Source: Leadbetterella lacustris
Lineage (GTDB): Bacteria; Bacteroidota; Bacteroidia; Cytophagales; Spirosomataceae
Assembly: GCA_965234335.1 (NCBI GenBank)
Contig: OZ248455.1
Coordinates: forward strand, 62,001 to 126,000
Direction: 5' to 3'
DNA length: 64,000 bases
The position numbers and the translations under genes are program-made. Below are positions 60,801 to 64,000 of the stretch, piece by piece. The first letter of the stretch is position 1. Each line of letters opens with the position of its first letter. The notes beneath the pieces are model-generated. The model did not search any database. It was not told the DNA's origin and saw nothing but the letters and a program-made list of their open reading frames with translations.

Positions 60801-62074
60801 GCCACTGCGGCCCAAGAGAGCTTGACGGTGTTGGGTTGGTCGGTTTGGGTCACTACGATGTCGGTAGGTGGCTGGCAGCTGGGCTTTATACTCTGGTTGC
60901 GGCTAGTGTTTACGGCCTCACTCGTGCGATTTTCAGAGCAACGGCTCATGACCTTGTATTGGTAGGTCTTGGCCTGCTTGGGGTTGTAGTTTTCGAAGAA
61001 ATTGCTAAACAGCTCTTGGCTCTGCCATTCGGTGGCGTCCTCAGTTTTGTATTGCACAGTGTAGCCTGTGGCACCCGTCTGTGGTAGCCAAGAGATTTTG
61101 TCATAGAGGTAGTTTGACAAAGCCATACTGATGCCCGTGGGCGGCAAGCAAGGCGTGCCGTAGCTGAAGCTCACCACTTGGCTGTAGCCGTCGTTTTGAT
61201 ACCCCTGCGAGGGGTCGGTACTCACTACTCGTACCCTTATGGCGTATTGTCCGCCGGGTTTAAGCGGTGGAGCATTGGCCAAGGCAGGGTTATAAAGCAG
61301 ATACGGCTGGCTGGTGGTGGTGGTGAAAACTTTGGTAAGGCTACCATTGGCCAACTGCTGGGCGTCTTCGCCCGGGCCGACTTCGAAAAGCTCAAACTGG
61401 TAGGCTTGTGTGCCGTCGCCGCCCGGCAGTGCTGCTGTGCGAGGCAGCCACTGAAACATAATGTTTTGCACGGCCATCTCTGGTAGCTCGGCACCATCTT
61501 TAGGGGCTTGGATAATGGGCGGCAAGCCTAGATACACGGCAAAGAAACCGTAGCCGGTGTTGGACACCTGCCTGTGGCCACGGGCGGCGTCATACTCATA
61601 GGCGGTAACGCTTATGCTATAAAGGCCGTCGGGGAGGGTGCCGCCTTGTGTCAAAAAGGCTGGGTCAAGGCCTTCCACCTCGAGGTTTTCGGGGCGGAAA
61701 TACTCGAGCATCTGTGGCCCGTTGAGTAGCTTGGCCGAGCCAAAACTCAGGGTAATGGGCGACACCTGCGGTGGCATGAGGTCTTGGCGGGTGCGTATAA
61801 CTATACCCGCCCGCTCTATTTTTAGATTTAGAAAGACCTCGAGGCTAGGCCTGTCTTTGTCTTTGAGTACGAGCTGTAGTTTTATTTTTTCGGAAGAAGA
61901 ATAAAAACTACTCCACCGCATATCGCTACCGCCCTGCACAATGGGTGTGCTGGTGACAGGGAAGTTTTGGGCATGGCTGGGTGTGATTTTCAATACCAGA
62001 CCAAAAAAGACACTTACGAAACAGAAATTTAAAAATCCGTTAAATAGTTTTATGTATAGTGGTTGTTTGTTCAT
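57827..62074 (-). CDS. Toxin A: TANFOR/FN3 polymorphic toxin with PD-(D/E)XK-like tip
   Basis: 1415 residues with an ordinary ATG, no IS upstream, and a longer, different signal peptide (cleavage near PSHAQ). The scaffold matches toxin C: TANFOR (about 36-185), Ig-like, two FN3 domains, DILNPFDIVVNSEGKGPTDV linker, cysteine segment YGCVLAPGQVQMQGSQSG, pre-toxin helices, KYFTDAGLNKLK-type region. The unique end at about 1324-1415 has VADNVWFKKIDENNFEVHIN leading to ETKLGSGTALTTRQNQFKS. Asp 1332, Glu 1350, Lys 1352 and Gln 1363 fit a PD-(D/E)XK nuclease with the ETKL/ALT-Q pattern of known toxin nucleases. Its ATG overlaps the stop of the barrel gene (ATGA). It is the only array member in what seems an undisturbed operon. 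Confidence 0.8.
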   Translation of the reverse strand: MNKQPLYIKLFNGFLNFCFVSVFFGLVLKITPSHAQNFPVTSTPIVQGGSDMRWSSFYSSSEKIKLQLVLKDKDRPSLEVFLNLKIERAGIVIRTRQDLMPPQVSPITLSFGSAKLLNGPQMLEYFRPENLEVEGLDPAFLTQGGTLPDGLYSISVTAYEYDAARGHRQVSNTGYGFFAVYLGLPPIIQAPKDGAELPEMAVQNIMFQWLPRTAALPGGDGTQAYQFELFEVGPGEDAQQLANGSLTKVFTTTTSQPYLLYNPALANAPPLKPGGQYAIRVRVVSTDPSQGYQNDGYSQVVSFSYGTPCLPPTGISMALSNYLYDKISWLPQTGATGYTVQYKTEDATEWQSQELFSNFFENYNPKQAKTYQYKVMSRCSENRTSEAVNTSRNQSIKPSCQPPTDIVVTQTDQPNTVKLSWAAVAGAKDYTIHVKKGMLQALDEYTTGKTSLDITYTSKSFNANIRTNCSNGSSSYISASEYIPTLQQAKLASQAAFLKSAQPNVASSNPVDILNPFDIVVNSEGKGPTDVEDALRDLNDLKGQTQNPCTGTRIDDLLCLDTPATITAGTEPFGFGPNKKMYINHYDVIITAGMAAKGEGLLYLPLVKARIPVEWSGLQVNRSQTGDYGCVLAPGQVQMQGSQSGVISGDLFRQVMALLTQGPGSFSGKFGEALEAAKEQAKILLQKIAAGTPLTTEEIKKYKSACKAIDNGTDAYKKSITAVVSAPFSPALQASLTNIDALNQTFKDLADCDGYSQLSIDFDKAEKYAAVHITDPPQPLLVACQLANAEANAQDFVNQLELTAILLKPADTVPSMVEVESTANASATSNKKVNICCSSCGPNGTVYSVTLKEGLDYVLGNDGAVEHYIIGTEIYKTVIVENPTTKKREFIGFAKQSTFDDHAKHGTQLAEKMELKIGNSAFSITAQKEGKCDDFDNSAKGDYFTDAGLNKLKAKLIGQGADNTEITVKDCTDPTKPTKTVTTSDIAATAGQKNIQIEMCWDGSKWTFTHAFKPNTLNPQTKGSDYKGTAAEVEAASNEAANRVIANKGTTGYNSGDGELVYESMDLIEALVEVKEATIKLCNEAKVPDKYWNNEASPIKAPTLSGVGDGAIEEAKSIPELVSFGLQLATEPSVAQGLWNTVKTLTPSKVKKMLLGAGAEKLAKYTGGGNTMKHEAGKDGVTIAMMFFTGGVKKLSDGIDLMDDVAEGVGKKVDDFGEVISDGLGKNISEDAREVTLKGINDGDISKEMAEEINEEFKDATTKADKPWMENIIKGVKYGKRIDAKFDADDLDYLTEAASKIGNGVTPDVLKTFQKTKQLQIDLGNGKFTVADNVWFKKIDENNFEVHINETKLGSGTALTTRQNQFKSALTGGTSNFRVRSQNGPLAGKNITVKSFIKTMGNGSISDTFACEKLF

Positions 62075-63846
62075 TTTTTAGCGATTTTAAATAGGTCAAA
62101 ACTGTAGCGGTAATTGAGCGAAGCCATTAGCTGCCACGAGCTTCGGTCAAACTCATCGTTGCTATCTACGGCCCTGTTGAGAAATGTGCCCGTGAGGCTC
62201 AATGCGTGTTTCTTTTTGATGGTATAACTGGCATTGACCGAGGCATTTATTATTTTGCTATTGAGGTTATCGGTTCGTTTGGTGGATAAATAATTGATAT
62301 TTAAACCACTGCTCAAAGTTTTATCTAAGAAACTTTTGCTTAAATGTACGGATGGACCCAACAGCCAATCACGTAGAAAAACGAGGTCGTTTCTGCTAAC
62401 CGTAAACCCGCCGCCGTAAGCCAGGGCTGTGTTTTGGTCGGCATGGTCAAACATCAGTGCGGCATTGGCAATTTTAGAGGTTGAAGCCTCTGAGCCTACC
62501 TCATTGTTGGTCATTTGTTGCATAAGGCTAAGATTGAGGGTGTTCTGTATTTTTTCATCCTTAGCAAAGATATAGGTAGAGGTGGCCATAATGTTTTGGT
62601 TTACTTGGCGGTAGTTGAGGGTATCAAGTATTGAAAAAGGCACCAAAACGGTCAAATACTCTAGGTCTGTCCTTAAATTGGTAAAACTTATAAAATTGGA
62701 GTAAAGCAGGGTATTGGTAAATTTTTCGCTCGGAGCAAATGCCACATTAAGGCTTCCCACCCATTGGTTGAGGGTTTGGCTCTGAAGTGACTTTCGGGTT
62801 TGGCCTTGTTTGCCTAGGCTTCCTTGCAGGCTTACTTTTCCATCAAACAGCTGGGTGCCTATATCGGCCGCAAGGCTCTGTATATCGTCTGCCACATAAT
62901 AAATACCCATACTGCGATACTGTGGATCCACATACGAATATTGGAGGCCCGTTTTGATTTTCTGCCCATTATATTGTAGGCCTGTTTTAATGGCTTTGTA
63001 GTAATTGGTGGCCGTGTTTTTAAAAAGTTTGGTTTCTTGATTAAGGGTTCGGGTATCCTCTAGCATAGCCGAAAGAGCTATATCAGTTTTTAAAGCCAAG
63101 AATTTACCCATCATAAGGTCGCCTTTAAGTCCTATAGCGACATTTTTTTTCGGGCTAATACCCATAAAATCTAGGTTATAAGGGAAGCCGGCTAGATGAT
63201 CTCTCCCCTGAAGATAAGAAACCTCAGCTTTGTTTTTCTTGATTTTAAAACCGACTTGAAAGCCAAGCCCTGTTCGCTTGTAACTGGGCCGCATGTTGGG
63301 CAGTAAGGAGGCGGAGTCAGGACTGATAGGTTTGTTGAGTGTACCAGTCAAAAAACTGGCATAAAATGGCATTTTGGCGGGCTTAAAGGTAAAGCCCAAT
63401 CCCTCAAAACGGAAGGCATTAAGAGTGTATTCTGAAAAAGAAAGGCTATTAACGCCCAATAAAAGTGAAAATCCTTTGTAAGTTGGCTTAAACTGAAACC
63501 TATTGAAAGGCTGCTGCAGCCTATATTTTTTGTTAAAGGGATGGCTGTAGTTTATAGAGCGTGTATTCCAGGCAAATGTGAAGGGCATCTTTATTTTACC
63601 ACCGATATCAAACAATATATTGCCATTGAGACTTTCTTCAAATGGCCTTTGGCCAGGCAGCATGAGGTTACTCTGGAGCAAATTGCTGGCCGAAGAAATA
63701 GAACCACTTGCCGTAAAGCCCTTTTTGAGCATATCACCGGGTGCTTTTTTTAAGTTTTTAATTTTATCGACGGTACCTTTAATATCTTGTGCCACTGCAA
63801 AGTCGGTAATCAAAATCATCAAAAACAAAAGTATTCGTATTCTCAT
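62071..63846 (-). CDS. Outer-membrane beta-barrel partner of the toxin operon
   Basis: 591 residues: signal peptide (about 1-19, ending FAVAQ), a short lysine-rich helix (DIKGTVDKIKNLKKAPGDML), then only barrel-like alternating strands to the end. Examples are GGKIKMPFTFAWNTRSINYS, NYYKAIKTGLQYNGQKIKTG and a final ASLNYRYSF. No plug, POTRA or OmpA domain is visible. It is translationally coupled to toxin A (ATGA overlap), so it is probably the outer-membrane factor that exports or anchors the TANFOR protein. Family not named; a T9SS-related role is inference. Confidence 0.7.
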   Translation of the reverse strand: MRIRILLFLMILITDFAVAQDIKGTVDKIKNLKKAPGDMLKKGFTASGSISSASNLLQSNLMLPGQRPFEESLNGNILFDIGGKIKMPFTFAWNTRSINYSHPFNKKYRLQQPFNRFQFKPTYKGFSLLLGVNSLSFSEYTLNAFRFEGLGFTFKPAKMPFYASFLTGTLNKPISPDSASLLPNMRPSYKRTGLGFQVGFKIKKNKAEVSYLQGRDHLAGFPYNLDFMGISPKKNVAIGLKGDLMMGKFLALKTDIALSAMLEDTRTLNQETKLFKNTATNYYKAIKTGLQYNGQKIKTGLQYSYVDPQYRSMGIYYVADDIQSLAADIGTQLFDGKVSLQGSLGKQGQTRKSLQSQTLNQWVGSLNVAFAPSEKFTNTLLYSNFISFTNLRTDLEYLTVLVPFSILDTLNYRQVNQNIMATSTYIFAKDEKIQNTLNLSLMQQMTNNEVGSEASTSKIANAALMFDHADQNTALAYGGGFTVSRNDLVFLRDWLLGPSVHLSKSFLDKTLSSGLNINYLSTKRTDNLNSKIINASVNASYTIKKKHALSLTGTFLNRAVDSNDEFDRSSWQLMASLNYRYSFDLFKIAKK

Positions 63847-63853
63847 AGGTCAT

Positions 63854-64000
63854 TTATTTAGTGTTGATTTTAATAATTTTCCCTTTACTACTACTCGTAC
63901 CGTCAGTGCAAGTCACCATTAAATAATAAGTGTATGTGCTCTTTTCGTTTATGTCGGTATCCTCCCATTGAGTTTTAGTAGGATCAAGCTTCGAACCTAC
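63854..64000 (-). CDS. 3' end of a gene with a fibronectin III-like C-terminus
   Basis: The frame is open from the right edge to a TAA at 63854-63856: 48 codons including DPTKTQWEDTDINEKSTYTY and YLMVTCTDGTSSSKGKIIKI. The pattern STYTYYLMVTCTDG is a typical last strand pair of an FN3 domain. It ends 7 bp before the barrel gene and so belongs to the same operon, probably another surface or scaffold component. Confidence 0.65.
   Translation of the reverse strand, partial: VGSKLDPTKTQWEDTDINEKSTYTYYLMVTCTDGTSSSKGKIIKINTK

Overview
This is an AT-rich stretch of a Bacteroidota chromosome, most likely a Cytophagales-type organism. The evidence is a SusC/SusD pair, two PorP/SprF-family proteins with an OmpA/PD40 protein (parts used by type IX secretion and gliding systems), a DUF4230 protein, and Bacteroidota-style -7 boxes (TAnnTTTG). 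No tRNA, rRNA or CRISPR array was seen.

Bases 1-21400 are mostly housekeeping. On the minus strand lie a polytopic membrane protein cut by the window edge, an isoprenylcysteine-methyltransferase-like enzyme and a DUF4230 protein. On the plus strand follow miaA (no ordinary start codon), cmk, an FAD oxidoreductase and an outer-membrane barrel. Next come a secreted repeat protein, PorP/SprF, an OmpA/PD40 protein and a second PorP/SprF, then the complete 2-oxoglutarate dehydrogenase set (sucA, sucB, lpdA). Good intrinsic terminators separate the units.

Bases 21400-33000 are accessory. They hold an orphan immunity-like gene with a toxin stub between direct repeats, and two copies of a 320-400 bp element with terminal inverted repeats flanking a macroglobulin/TonB-plug protein. 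A zinc alcohol dehydrogenase with an unusual insertion and a SusC/SusD nutrient-uptake pair follow.

Bases 33000-64000, almost all read on the minus strand, form a polymorphic toxin island. The upstream end (right) has an outer-membrane barrel translationally coupled to a large TANFOR/fibronectin-III toxin. Downstream are six more toxin modules. Every module that is not a fragment is followed within a few bases by its own candidate immunity gene. The C-terminal domains differ: two PD-(D/E)XK-like nucleases, a WHH nuclease, a GIY-YIG nuclease, a GH19-like peptidoglycan hydrolase and two unrecognised ones. Three complete toxins start at a TTG lying inside the end of an IS1-family element. The three elements are each exactly 861 bp, and the toxin frame equals the transposase frame. 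Other modules lack the secretion scaffold, are frame-broken by the same 14-bp insertion, or sit behind a terminator, so they look like silent or decaying cassettes. GC-rich scaffold DNA alternates sharply with AT-rich toxin/immunity DNA. The picture is an actively shuffled contact- or secretion-dependent competition system in which an insertion sequence may supply promoter, start codon and signal peptide.
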